This document shows, one piece after another, positions 6,857 through 14,573 of a stretch of 21,872 bases of DNA (positions are counted from its first letter, which is position 1; the number at the start of each line of letters is the position of its first letter). The notes below the pieces were generated by a model that was not told the origin of the DNA, made no database searches, and saw only the letters and a list, made by a program, of their open reading frames with translations. The DNA is from Candidatus Bipolaricaulota bacterium. GTDB lineage: Bacteria > Bipolaricaulota > Bipolaricaulia > Bipolaricaulales > Bipolaricaulaceae. The translations under genes were made by a program, and so were the position numbers. Location: NCBI GenBank assembly GCA_014360945.1, contig JACIWM010000012.1, positions 1 to 21,872 on the forward strand, read 5' to 3'.

Positions 6857-9471
6857 TCCTCCCAAAATCGCAGGAGTCTGGCCCTCCGGGCCCGTAACTC
6901 CTGGGCTTGGGCTTCGGTTTTGCCCACCACCTCCTCCGAAGCTTTCTCCCGGAATGCCGGGTTATTCAAGCGTGCCTCGAGGGCCGAGAGCTCCTCCTCC
7001 ACTTTGCTGAGGTTCCGTTGGAGGCGGTTGCGGAGGGCACTCCAGTCCACTTCCCCGGGGAGACCGAGGAAGAACGGAATATCTCCGGCGAGGCCGCGGG
7101 CCGCCGGACCTTCCGGCCGTCCCTCTGGATCCCAGCGCGGGCGAACCCGGGCCAAGCGGGAAAGCCCCGCCCCCAATTCCCCAAGGATCGTTTGGGCTTT
7201 TTCTCCCCCCGTGACAACGAGCTCCAGCTCTTGAGCCGGATCCAAACCAAGCTCTGCACGCATGGCCCGGATCTCCCGCACAAGCTCGCAAAACGCGGAG
7301 AGCACCTCCTCCGCTTCCGGGTCACGCAGATTTTCCTCGGGTTTGGGATACGCTCCCCGGGAAACCTCCAGCCCCAAATGGTTCCCGATCTCCTCGGTGA
7401 TGAAAGGCATGAAGGGGTGAAGGAGGTGGACCACATCCACGAGGACTTTGCGCAAGACAACCTGCGCGGTGCGTCGGGCCTCCGGTTCATCTCCATAAAG
7501 ACGGACTTTGGAGAGCTCCAGATACCAGTCGCAAAGCTCGTCCCAAATGAAGTGGTAAAGGCTTTCTGCGGCAAGATGGAACGCATAGCGCTCCAAATAA
7601 TCCCGGACCTCGCTGATGACCGCTTGAAGGCGGCTAAGGATCCAGCGATCCTCCCAGGCCAGTTTGCGACCGGAAAGGTTCGCGTCCGCGGGAAGGTCCG
7701 CGGTATTGGTGAGGACAAATCGGGCCATGTTCCAGATCTTGTTGAGAAAGTCGCGGGACTCGTCGAGGAGGCTGCGGGAAAACCTGGCGGACCGGCCCTT
7801 TCCGGAGATGTGGACCATCGTGAAGCGCAGGGCGTCGGCGCCGTGGCTCTCGATGAGCTCCATGGGGTCGATCACGTTCCCCCGGGTTTTGCTCATCTTT
7901 TGACCCCGCTCGTCCACGATGAGGGGGGTGATGAGGACCTCCCGGAACGGCACCTCCCCAAGGAAATGGAGGCCCATCATGACCATTCGCGCCACCCAGA
8001 AAAAGAGGATGTCGAACCCGGTGATGAGGAGGTCCGTGGGGTAAAAGGTGCGCAGATCCTCAGTGGAATCGGGCCAGCCCATGACGGAGAAGGGCCACAG
8101 GGCCGAGGAGAACCAGGTGTCAAGGACATCCTCATCCTGCTGAAGCTCCACATCCTTTCCGTAGCGCTCGCGCGCGATCCTTTTGGCCTCCTTTTCGTCC
8201 ATGGCCACGATGATTTCTCCATCGGGACCGTACCAGGCGGGGATGCGGTGCCCCCACCAAAGCTGGCGGGAGATGCACCAGTCGCGGATGTTCTCAAGCC
8301 AATCGAAGTAGACCTTGGTCCAGCGTTCCGGAATGAACCGGATTTTTCCGTCTTTCACGGCCTGGATGGCCGGCTCCGCAAGGGGTTTTGTGCGCACGAA
8401 CCACTGGGTGGAAAGGCGCGGCTCCACCATGGTCCGGCAGCGCTGGCAATGCCCTACAGCGTGCTTATAGGGCACGATTTTCTCAAGGAAACCCTCGGTC
8501 TTGAGCCGTTCCACCAAGGCTTCCCGGGCTTTGAACCGATCCAGGCCGGCAAATGGCCCGCCGTTCTCGTTTACGGTGCCGTCACCATTTAGAACGTTCA
8601 CCGCCGGAAGACCCAGGCGCTGGCCGATCTGGAAGTCCACGGGATCATGGGCAGGGGTCACCTTAAGGACCCCGGTGCCGAACTCTGGATCCACTTCTTC
8701 CGCAGCCACGATGGGAAGCCTTCGCCCAAGGACGGGAAGAATGGCGATTTTTCCGATGAGATGCCGATAGCGTTCATCAGCGGGGTTCACGGCGAGGGCC
8801 GTGTCCCCAAGCATCGTCTCCGGCCGGGTCGTGGCCACCGTGACGTAGCCGCCTTCTTCAAGGGGATAGCGCACGAAGTACAGATTTCCTTGCACTTCCT
8901 CGTGCTCCACCTCGAGATCGGAAAGGGCGGTTTCGCAACGCGGGCACCAGTTGATCATGTACTCGCCCCGGTAGATCAGGCCCTCTTGGTAGAGGCGGAC
9001 GAAGGCGGTACGCACGGCCCGGGAAAGCCCGGGATCCAAGGTGAACCTGGTGCGAGACCAGTCACAGGAACAACCCAAGGCCTTGAGCTGGGTGAGGATT
9101 TCGTTCCCGTACCTCTCTTTCCACTGCCAGACCCGGGCCAAGAACGCCTCCCGCCCCAGCTCCTTCCGGGTCTTTCCCTCTTTGAGGAGCTCCATCTCCA
9201 CCACGGCCTGGGTAGCGATCCCCGCGTGGTCGGTGCCGGGGAACCAACAGGCTTCGTACCCATCCATGCGCTTGAAGCGGATCACTACGTCCTGAAGGGT
9301 GTTGTTGAGGGCGTGTCCCATGTGGAGCCGTCCGGTGATGTTGGGAGGCGGGATCACGATGGAAAAGGGCTTTTTTCCGCTTTTGGGATTGCAGACCCAG
9401 CCCTTTTCCTCCCAACGGGCGAGGATCTTCGGTTCAACTTCGTTGGGGTTGTACCGGGAAGGAAGGTCCAT
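6853..9471 (-). CDS. valS: Valyl-tRNA synthetase
   Basis: An 872-residue class I synthetase that charges tRNA-Val. It has the HIGH motif as HMGH (50-53), PGTDHAGIATQ (78-88) and zinc-type CPRC (176-179). The CP1 editing domain contains TTRPETMLGDTALAVNP (214-230). A second CxxC lies at 342-345 and the KMSKS loop is KMSKT (525-529). The anticodon-binding domain has FIWDELCDWYLE, and a C-terminal coiled coil runs from about 805 to 865, as in bacterial ValRS. GGAGG lies five bases before the ATG, inside the ndk end; only one base separates the ndk stop from this start. Length and all landmarks are normal. Confidence 0.98.
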   Translation of the reverse strand: MDLPSRYNPNEVEPKILARWEEKGWVCNPKSGKKPFSIVIPPPNITGRLHMGHALNNTLQDVVIRFKRMDGYEACWFPGTDHAGIATQAVVEMELLKEGKTRKELGREAFLARVWQWKERYGNEILTQLKALGCSCDWSRTRFTLDPGLSRAVRTAFVRLYQEGLIYRGEYMINWCPRCETALSDLEVEHEEVQGNLYFVRYPLEEGGYVTVATTRPETMLGDTALAVNPADERYRHLIGKIAILPVLGRRLPIVAAEEVDPEFGTGVLKVTPAHDPVDFQIGQRLGLPAVNVLNGDGTVNENGGPFAGLDRFKAREALVERLKTEGFLEKIVPYKHAVGHCQRCRTMVEPRLSTQWFVRTKPLAEPAIQAVKDGKIRFIPERWTKVYFDWLENIRDWCISRQLWWGHRIPAWYGPDGEIIVAMDEKEAKRIARERYGKDVELQQDEDVLDTWFSSALWPFSVMGWPDSTEDLRTFYPTDLLITGFDILFFWVARMVMMGLHFLGEVPFREVLITPLIVDERGQKMSKTRGNVIDPMELIESHGADALRFTMVHISGKGRSARFSRSLLDESRDFLNKIWNMARFVLTNTADLPADANLSGRKLAWEDRWILSRLQAVISEVRDYLERYAFHLAAESLYHFIWDELCDWYLELSKVRLYGDEPEARRTAQVVLRKVLVDVVHLLHPFMPFITEEIGNHLGLEVSRGAYPKPEENLRDPEAEEVLSAFCELVREIRAMRAELGLDPAQELELVVTGGEKAQTILGELGAGLSRLARVRPRWDPEGRPEGPAARGLAGDIPFFLGLPGEVDWSALRNRLQRNLSKVEEELSALEARLNNPAFREKASEEVVGKTEAQAQELRARRARLLRFWEE

Positions 9472-9472
9472 C

Positions 9473-9922
9473 TCAACCTCCCAGCCAGGCGGAGTCGGCC
9501 GTGTTGTAGCTCAAAAGCTCATCGTCCCGGAAGAAGAGGGCGATCTCCCGGGCCGCGGAGGCCGGGGAATCCGAGCCGTGGATGAGGTTCATGGTCACGG
9601 AAAGCCCAAAATCTCCGCGGATCGTGCCCGGCTCGGCCTCCAACGGGTTGGTCTTCCCCATCATCTTCCGCACCACCTCCACCGCCTTCGGCCCCTCCAC
9701 CACCATGGCCACCACCGGCGCGGAGGTGATGAACGACACCAATTCCGGATAAAACGGCTTCTCCCGGTGCTCGGCATAGTGCTTTTCCGCAAGTTCCCGG
9801 GAGACCCGGATCATCTTGAGCCCCACGATTTTGAGCCCTTTTTCCTCGATCCGCGAGATGATGCGCCCCACAAGCCTTCGTTGGACCGCATCGGGTTTTA
9901 GAAGAACTAAGGTGCGCTCCAT
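9473..9922 (-). CDS. ndk: Nucleoside diphosphate kinase
   Basis: A 149-residue protein that moves the terminal phosphate of ATP to other nucleoside diphosphates through a phosphohistidine. It begins ERTLVLLKPDAVQRRLVG and carries the active-site His in NLIHGSDS near residue 115. EKPFYPELVSFITSAPVVAMVVEG and RKMMGKTNP are typical. AAGGAGG lies just before the ATG. It is the first gene of the minus-strand operon with valS, the folC-like gene, uppS and cdsA, and it is divergent from metK. The C-terminal tail (TADSAWLGG) is slightly longer than the family core. Confidence 0.97.
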   Translation of the reverse strand: MERTLVLLKPDAVQRRLVGRIISRIEEKGLKIVGLKMIRVSRELAEKHYAEHREKPFYPELVSFITSAPVVAMVVEGPKAVEVVRKMMGKTNPLEAEPGTIRGDFGLSVTMNLIHGSDSPASAAREIALFFRDDELLSYNTADSAWLGG

Positions 9923-10044
9923 GGGTCCTCCTTAACGTTCGGCCGAATCGCAAGTTTACCGTAAATGCCGGGCTGCGCCGATCCTGGCCGGTAGCCGTCC
10001 TTTGTTGTAGGCTTGTACCAACACGCCCAAAAAAGGAGGTGATA
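9923..10044. other. Divergent ndk/metK intergenic region with a small palindrome
   Basis: 122 bases hold the ribosome-binding sites of both genes. At 9955-9965 there is a perfect 11-base palindrome TTTACCGTAAA; its minus-strand half gives a -10-like TAAACT for ndk, though no convincing -35 box is seen. No clear plus-strand promoter was found for metK, and no S-adenosylmethionine riboswitch: the leader is too short and lacks the stems. Confidence 0.4.
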
Positions 10045-11238
10045 GTGGCACGCAAGCTGATCACGGCGGAATCGGTCACCGAGGGGCATCCGGATAAATT
10101 GGCGGATCGCATTTCCGATGCCGTCTTGGACGCGGTCTTGACCCAGGACCCTTACGGCCGGGTGGCCTGCGAAACGTTCGTCATGCAGGGGTTGATCATC
10201 GTGGGCGGAGAGATCACAACCGAGGCTTGCATCAACCCAAGCGAGATCGCACGAAGGGTCCTTCGTGATGTGGGCTACGAAAAACCGGAGTACGGAATCT
10301 CCCCTGATTCCTGCGCCGTGGCCAACCTTATTAGGCAGCAGTCTCCCGACATCGCTCAGGCCGTGCTTCGCTCCCAGGAGGCCAAGGCCGGCTCCCAGGA
10401 TCCCAAGGATCTTTTGGGCGCAGGAGACCAAGGGATCATGTTCGGCTATGCCACCACGGAGACACCGGAGCGCATGCCACTTCCCATCATCCTTGCCCAT
10501 AAACTCGCAAAAAGGTTGGCCCAGGTGCGCAAAGACCGAAGCCTTCCCTACCTTCGCCCGGATGGAAAAACCCAGGTTACCGTGGAGTACGAGAACGAAA
10601 AGCCCGTTCGGGTGCATACCGTCCTTTTGGCCGCGCAGCATGCTGAAGATGTGGACCTTGAGCAACTGCGGGAGGACCTCAGGAAATACGTGGTGGAACC
10701 GATTTTGGACGGGTGGATGGACGAGGAAACGCAAGTGTTCGTGAACACCTCCGGTCGGTTCGTCATCGGCGGCCCGGCCTCGGACACAGGGATGACGGGG
10801 CGGAAAATCATTGCCGACACTTACGGTGGGTACGGATCCCATGGTGGCGGAGCCTTTTCCGGAAAAGACCCGACGAAAGTGGACCGCTCCGCGTCCTATT
10901 ACGCGCGGTATGTGGCGGTGAACATCGTGGCCGCCGGGCTGGCGGAGGAGTGCGAGATCCAGGTGGCCTATGCCATCGGTCGAGCCCGGCCACTGGCCCT
11001 GAACGTGGAAACGTTTGGAACCGAAAAGATCCCGCTTTCCGCCTTGAAGAAGGCCGTGGAGGAAGTTTTTGATTTCCGGCCGGCGGCGATCATCGAGGAG
11101 CTTAATCTTCGCCGGCCCATTTATGAGCCGTTTTCCTGCTACGGCCACTTCGGCCGTTTGGATTTGGACGCGCCTTGGGAAAAACCGACCAAGGTGGAGG
11201 AGCTTCTGCGCAAGGTGGGCGCGGCGGCCAAGAAATGA
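10045..11238 (+). CDS. metK: S-adenosylmethionine synthetase (bacterial MetK)
   Basis: A 397-residue cytoplasmic enzyme that makes S-adenosylmethionine from methionine and ATP. Landmarks are TAESVTEGHPDKLADRISDA near the start, the two family signatures GAGDQG (in LLGAGDQGIMFGYA) and GGGAFSGKDPTKVDRS, and DTYGGYGSHGGG before the latter. It is the bacterial MetK, not the distinct archaeal enzyme, which is important for placing the organism. Two in-frame GTG codons compete at 10039 and 10045. GGAGG at 10035-10039 covers the first and lies five bases before the second, so 10045 is chosen. It appears to be a single-gene transcript. Confidence 0.97.
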   Translation: MARKLITAESVTEGHPDKLADRISDAVLDAVLTQDPYGRVACETFVMQGLIIVGGEITTEACINPSEIARRVLRDVGYEKPEYGISPDSCAVANLIRQQSPDIAQAVLRSQEAKAGSQDPKDLLGAGDQGIMFGYATTETPERMPLPIILAHKLAKRLAQVRKDRSLPYLRPDGKTQVTVEYENEKPVRVHTVLLAAQHAEDVDLEQLREDLRKYVVEPILDGWMDEETQVFVNTSGRFVIGGPASDTGMTGRKIIADTYGGYGSHGGGAFSGKDPTKVDRSASYYARYVAVNIVAAGLAEECEIQVAYAIGRARPLALNVETFGTEKIPLSALKKAVEEVFDFRPAAIIEELNLRRPIYEPFSCYGHFGRLDLDAPWEKPTKVEELLRKVGAAAKK

Positions 11239-11306
11239 GCCTCCGTATTTTCCAGCTTTATTTTTTGCCTCCGCGTTTCACGCGAAAAAAGGCGGTGGAG
11301 GCTAAT

Positions 11307-11741
11307 TCAGCCCACCACCTTTTTCGCGAATTCCCGGGCGGCCCGAAGATCTTCCTCCGAGGGACGACCGCGGCCGATCAAACCCAAGAAGAACCAGTCC
11401 CTGCCCATACAGGAAAACCGATCCACCACTTCGGCTCCCTTCTCCCGAAGGATCTTTTCCAAGACCGCAAGCTGGCTGGGTTTTCCGCCGTAGGTTCCAA
11501 ACACCGCGGCCTTGATCCCTTTGGGAAGGGCCAGGGCGCTGAGGGCCCGGCGCATGGCCCGCGACGGACGCCACCCGTAAACCCCGTCCCCCACGAAAAT
11601 CACATCCCCGGGCTCCACCTTGGGCAGGGGATCGCGGCGCACGTCCACCAGGGTGGCGCCCACCGCCTCGGCTATTGCCTTCGCGACCTTCCGCGTGTTC
11701 CCCGTAAGCGACGCGTAAAGCACATAAACCTTCCCGGCCAT
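11307..11741 (-). CDS. Flavodoxin-like FMN-binding domain protein
   Basis: A 144-residue flavodoxin-fold protein. The N-terminal YASLTGNTRKVAKAIAEAV is the phosphate-binding loop for FMN; VIFVGDGVYGWRPSR and AVFGTYGGKPSQ (matching the second and third ligand loops) follow. It is probably a low-potential electron carrier or flavin-dependent reductase module acting in the cytoplasm; the redox partner is unknown. The ATG at 11741 has no ribosome-binding site. A -10-like TAAAAT lies nine bases upstream, and the divergent endoQ start is only 17 bases away. It converges with metK across a gap of 68 bases, which holds a 5-bp CGCGT/ACGCG hairpin and A/T runs but no canonical terminator. Confidence 0.82.
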   Translation of the reverse strand: MAGKVYVLYASLTGNTRKVAKAIAEAVGATLVDVRRDPLPKVEPGDVIFVGDGVYGWRPSRAMRRALSALALPKGIKAAVFGTYGGKPSQLAVLEKILREKGAEVVDRFSCMGRDWFFLGLIGRGRPSEEDLRAAREFAKKVVG

Positions 11742-11758
11742 GGCGGGATTATTTTACC

Positions 11759-12982
11759 ATGCGGGTGATCGCCGACCTCCACCTTCATTCCCGATACTCC
11801 CGGGCCACCAGCCGGGACATGGATCTTGCGGGTTTGGCTCGCTGGGCCAGGCTCAAAGGGATAAACCTTTTGGGCACGGGCGATTTCACCCATCCCGCGT
11901 GGTTTAAAGAGCTTGTGACCGCCTTGCGTCCGGCCGGGGAAGGCGTTTACGAGTATGAGGGAACCCACTTCCTTTTCACCGCGGAGGTGGCGGCGGTTTG
12001 GAGTTATGAGGGGCGTCTGCGGCGCGTCCACTTCCTCCTCCTTGCGCCAAGTGCGGAGGATGCGGCCAGAATTTCCCGGGAGCTTTCGGCGTTCGGGAAC
12101 CTTTCCGCCGATGGCCGCCCCACTTTGGGAATAAGCGGGGAGAAACTTGTGGAGGTTGTGCGGGCAGCAAGCCCCACTGCCGCAATCATCCCCGCCCACG
12201 CCTGGACTCCGTGGTGGTCCATCTTCGGTGCCAATTCCGGATTCGATTCCTTGGAGGAGGCGTTAGGAAAAGCCCGGCCCGAGGTATTTGCCATCGAAAC
12301 CGGACTTTCCTCCGATCCCCCCATGAACTGGCGTATCTCCGCCCTTGATCGGGTGGCCCTGGTCTCCTTCTCCGACGCCCACTCTCCCACAAAACTCGGG
12401 AGGGAAGCCTGTGTATTTGAGCTTCCCGAGCTTTCTTATCCGGCCCTGGTGGAGGCCATTCGCACCCGCGATCCAAAGAAGTTCCTGTTCACCGTGGAGT
12501 TCTTTCCCGAGGAAGGGAAATACCACTACGATGGACACCGGGCCTGCGGCGTCGTGTTTTCTCCGGAGGAAACAAAAAGGCACGGAGGAAAGTGCCCGGT
12601 GTGCGGAAAACCCCTCACCGTGGGAGTGATGCATCGGGTGGAGGAATTGGCGGATCGACCTTCCGGGGAAAAGCCCGCGGGAGCCATCCCGTATCGGTCC
12701 CTTGTGCCTCTCTTGGAGATCATCGCTCAGGTACTGGGCCGGGAGCCCGAAACCCGCGCCGTCCTCTCCCAATATTTCAAGGTTGTGGAACGTTTCGGTT
12801 CGGAGTTCTCCGTGCTTTTGGATGTCCCCTCATCGGATGTGGAGCGGGAATTTCCCAAGCTCGGCCGGGCCTTGGACAAAGTGCGCCGCGGAGAACTCAA
12901 GATTCGGCCGGGCTACGATGGAGTCTACGGGGAGATCAAAATTGACCTTGCTGAGGAAGCTCGGGATCTTTCCCTTTTTTAG
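11759..12982 (+). CDS. Endonuclease Q (EndoQ) family DNA repair nuclease
   Basis: A 407-residue protein that matches EndoQ from end to end. EndoQ nicks DNA on the 5' side of deaminated bases (uracil, hypoxanthine, xanthine) and abasic sites. The N-terminal PHP metal-binding domain shows ADLHLHSRYSRATSRDMD (5-22), GTGDFTHP (39-46), PAHAWTP (145-151) and FSDAHSP (204-210). A family-specific KYHYDGHRACGVV (254-266) leads into a zinc site with Cys263, Cys279 and Cys282 (CPVCGKPLTVGV). The C-terminal helical part (about 310-407) is also present. EndoQ is best known from Thermococcales and some methanogens, with a patchy distribution in Bacteria such as Bacillus. The ATG lacks a ribosome-binding site; GATTAT ends six bases upstream, so the mRNA may be leaderless. 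Confidence 0.92.
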   Translation: MRVIADLHLHSRYSRATSRDMDLAGLARWARLKGINLLGTGDFTHPAWFKELVTALRPAGEGVYEYEGTHFLFTAEVAAVWSYEGRLRRVHFLLLAPSAEDAARISRELSAFGNLSADGRPTLGISGEKLVEVVRAASPTAAIIPAHAWTPWWSIFGANSGFDSLEEALGKARPEVFAIETGLSSDPPMNWRISALDRVALVSFSDAHSPTKLGREACVFELPELSYPALVEAIRTRDPKKFLFTVEFFPEEGKYHYDGHRACGVVFSPEETKRHGGKCPVCGKPLTVGVMHRVEELADRPSGEKPAGAIPYRSLVPLLEIIAQVLGREPETRAVLSQYFKVVERFGSEFSVLLDVPSSDVEREFPKLGRALDKVRRGELKIRPGYDGVYGEIKIDLAEEARDLSLF

Positions 12983-12999
12983 CAGAGAAGCCTCTTGAA

Positions 13000-13080
13000 G
13001 TGCCCAAGTTTTTGCGCCTTTCCGTGGTTTTGGCTGCCGCTATTAGCCTCGGATATCTCCTTTACGCAAAGATCGGGTAG
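13000..13080 (+). CDS. Possible small single-span membrane peptide (26 aa)
   Basis: A GTG-started frame between endoQ and mnmA would encode MPKFLRLSVVLAAAISLGYL followed by LYAKIG. This is a basic N-terminus, one hydrophobic helix of about 18 residues and a lysine near the end, the look of a small inner-membrane peptide. The frame ends at a TAG nine bases before the mnmA start. An AGAGAAG about nine bases upstream is a weak ribosome-binding site. It fills nearly all of the gap between endoQ and mnmA. No homologue is recognised, and a chance frame of this size is possible. Confidence 0.35.
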   Translation: MPKFLRLSVVLAAAISLGYLLYAKIG

Positions 13081-13089
13081 GCTTTTGGT

Positions 13090-14121
13090 GTGTCGGAGAA
13101 GGTCCTCTTGGGGATGTCGGGTGGCGTGGACTCCACGGTAGCCGGGTATCTTTTGCGCCAAGCCGGCTATGAGGTCCACGGGCTCACCCTTTGGCTTTGG
13201 GATCCCCATGACCCATGGGAAAATCCCTGCTGCTCGGTGAGTGCTGCAGCCATTGCCGCCAAGGAATTGGAAATTCCCCACGAAGTGGTCCAAGCTCAAG
13301 AGGATTTTCGAAAACTCGTGGTGGAGCCCACTTTGGCCGCATACCGGCGGGGGATCACCCCTAATCCCTGCGCTTTCTGCAACCGAGAAGTGCGGTTTGC
13401 TCTATTGGTACGGGAAGCGGAGAAGCGAGGAATCCGCTGGGTGGCGACAGGGCACCATGCCCGGGTCCTGCGCGATGGAAAAATAAAACTTCTGCGTGGC
13501 CGCGATCGGGAAAAGGACCAGTCCTACTTCCTTTTCGCCCTCACCAAAGAGGAGCTTTCCCGGGCCCTCTTTCCTGTGGGCGAATACACGAAGGCGGAGA
13601 TCCGCAGCATCGCCGAGAAATTAGGGCTCACCGCCGCCCGACTGCGAGAAAGCCAGGATCTTTGTTTTGCTCCGGAAGGCATTCCCGCCCTCATTCCCGA
13701 TGCCGAACCGGGCCCAATTTACGATCTTGAGGGAAGGCTCCTTGGAACTCACAAAGGCCTTCCCCATTACACCGTGGGCCAGCGCCATGGCCTTGGCCTT
13801 TCCGGCCCCCGCCCCCTTTACGTGGTGGCCCTGGATCCCCAGCGAAACGCCCTAATTGTGGGGCCAGAGGAAGCCCTTTACGCCCGCGGCCTTGTGGCCC
13901 GGGAACTCCATTGGCTTGACGAGCCACCGGGCGAGAAATTCCCCGCCGAGGTGCAGGTGCGGTATCGCGCTTCCCCGGTCCCGGCGGAAGTTGAGCTACG
14001 TGGGGAAGAGACCTGGGTTACGTTTGCCAACCTCGTGCGGGCCGTGACTCCCGGACAGGCCGCGGTGTTCTACCGCGGCGAAGAGGTCCTGGGCGGAGGG
14101 ATCATCGCCCGCGCGCTCTAG
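13090..14121 (+). CDS. mnmA: tRNA 2-thiouridylase MnmA
   Basis: A 343-residue enzyme that puts sulfur on U34 of tRNA-Lys, -Glu and -Gln. The ATP-binding P-loop is SGGVDS (10-15). PNPCAFCNREVRF (91-103) holds the predicted catalytic Cys94, with a second Cys97, and the partner Cys192 lies in SQDLCFAPEG. ATGHHAR (119-125), DQSYFLFAL and the C-terminal beta-barrel domain (HYTVGQRHGLGLSG onward) are intact. A CCS pair at 47-49 is common in non-proteobacterial members. The GTG start has only a weak ribosome-binding site, so coupling to the upstream frame is plausible. Its stop TAG and the stop of the converging DUF3467 gene share the same CTAG. Confidence 0.95.
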   Translation: MSEKVLLGMSGGVDSTVAGYLLRQAGYEVHGLTLWLWDPHDPWENPCCSVSAAAIAAKELEIPHEVVQAQEDFRKLVVEPTLAAYRRGITPNPCAFCNREVRFALLVREAEKRGIRWVATGHHARVLRDGKIKLLRGRDREKDQSYFLFALTKEELSRALFPVGEYTKAEIRSIAEKLGLTAARLRESQDLCFAPEGIPALIPDAEPGPIYDLEGRLLGTHKGLPHYTVGQRHGLGLSGPRPLYVVALDPQRNALIVGPEEALYARGLVARELHWLDEPPGEKFPAEVQVRYRASPVPAEVELRGEETWVTFANLVRAVTPGQAAVFYRGEEVLGGGIIARAL

Positions 14122-14393
14122 AGTTTCGGAGGGATCACGATTTTTCCGAAGTTTCGTTCGTATTTTTCGATGTTTTCGCCGATGGCCTCGTAGAGCCTTT
14201 TCATATGCCGCGGAGAGAGGATCACCCGCGCCACAAGGATAGCCTGGCCCCGCTCCGGGGTCTGGGCCTGAGGATCAACAAGAAGGAAGTCGATGAAAAA
14301 CTCATCGGGCTGATGGCTGATGATGGCCAGGTTGGAATAGACGCCTTTTCTCGTTTCCAAATCTGCGCCCACTTGCATTTCCCGTTCCGGCAT
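14118..14393 (-). CDS. DUF3467 family protein
   Basis: A 91-residue protein that matches DUF3467 along its length: VYSNLAIISHQPDEFFIDF (18-36), a short proline-rich turn, VARVILSPRHMKRL and a C-terminal NIEKYERNFGKI helix. The family is widespread in bacteria and archaea, small and soluble, and of unknown function. The ATG has a perfect GGAGGTGATTT leader, and a good promoter lies directly upstream, so it is probably a monocistronic gene. It overlaps the mnmA stop tail to tail by four bases. Confidence 0.85.
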   Translation of the reverse strand: MPEREMQVGADLETRKGVYSNLAIISHQPDEFFIDFLLVDPQAQTPERGQAILVARVILSPRHMKRLYEAIGENIEKYERNFGKIVIPPKL

Positions 14394-14410
14394 AAATCAC
14401 CTCCAAAACC

Positions 14411-14439
14411 ATCGTACCAATGAAGAACTGTTTGCACAA
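14411..14439 (-). promoter_or_regulatory. Promoter of the DUF3467 gene
   Basis: On the minus strand TTGTGC (14439-14434), a 17-base spacer and TACGAT (14416-14411) make a good sigma70-type promoter about 18 bases before the ATG, leaving just room for the strong GGAGGTGA ribosome-binding site. Confidence 0.6.
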
Positions 14440-14522
14440 GGATTTCATAGCGATTCAAAAGGTTCGGTGGCTGCAAAAGTTAAATCCGTACTGAATACGA
14501 AGGCCTGCGATTTTGAAAGAAC

Positions 14523-14548
14523 AAAGGCTCCGTACACACGGAGCCTTT
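14523..14548 (-). terminator. Intrinsic terminator of the secreted-protein gene
   Basis: A perfect 11-bp hairpin, AAAGGCTCCGT / ACGGAGCCTTT, with loop ACAC, 25 bases after the stop of the minus-strand gene at 14574. On the minus strand the stem is followed by a T-rich run (GTTCTTT). It also has four T on the plus strand, so it may work in both directions. The remaining bases of the 14394-14573 gap, apart from the promoter above, show nothing further. Confidence 0.8.
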
Positions 14549-14573
14549 TCACAACCTCTAAAGACGCTTAATG

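Noticed and set aside
6907..8592. 561-codon plus-strand open frame opposite valS
   Set aside because: Shadow frame of a GC-rich gene; low-complexity His/Gly/Pro-rich translation and valS fully explains the region.
9966..10044. SAM riboswitch upstream of metK
   Set aside because: The leader is too short and none of the paired elements of SAM riboswitches could be folded.
9907..11148. 413-codon minus-strand open frame opposite metK
   Set aside because: Antisense shadow of metK; translation has no recognisable motif and no ribosome-binding site of note.
11239..11306. Possible terminator between metK and the flavodoxin-like gene
   Set aside because: A 5-bp CGCGT/ACGCG hairpin and GCCTCC/GGAGGC arms are present, but no stem is followed by a proper T run on either strand.
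14222..14476. 84-codon minus-strand frame overlapping the DUF3467 gene
   Set aside because: It covers the promoter of the DUF3467 gene and reads the same strand out of frame; no similarity seen.
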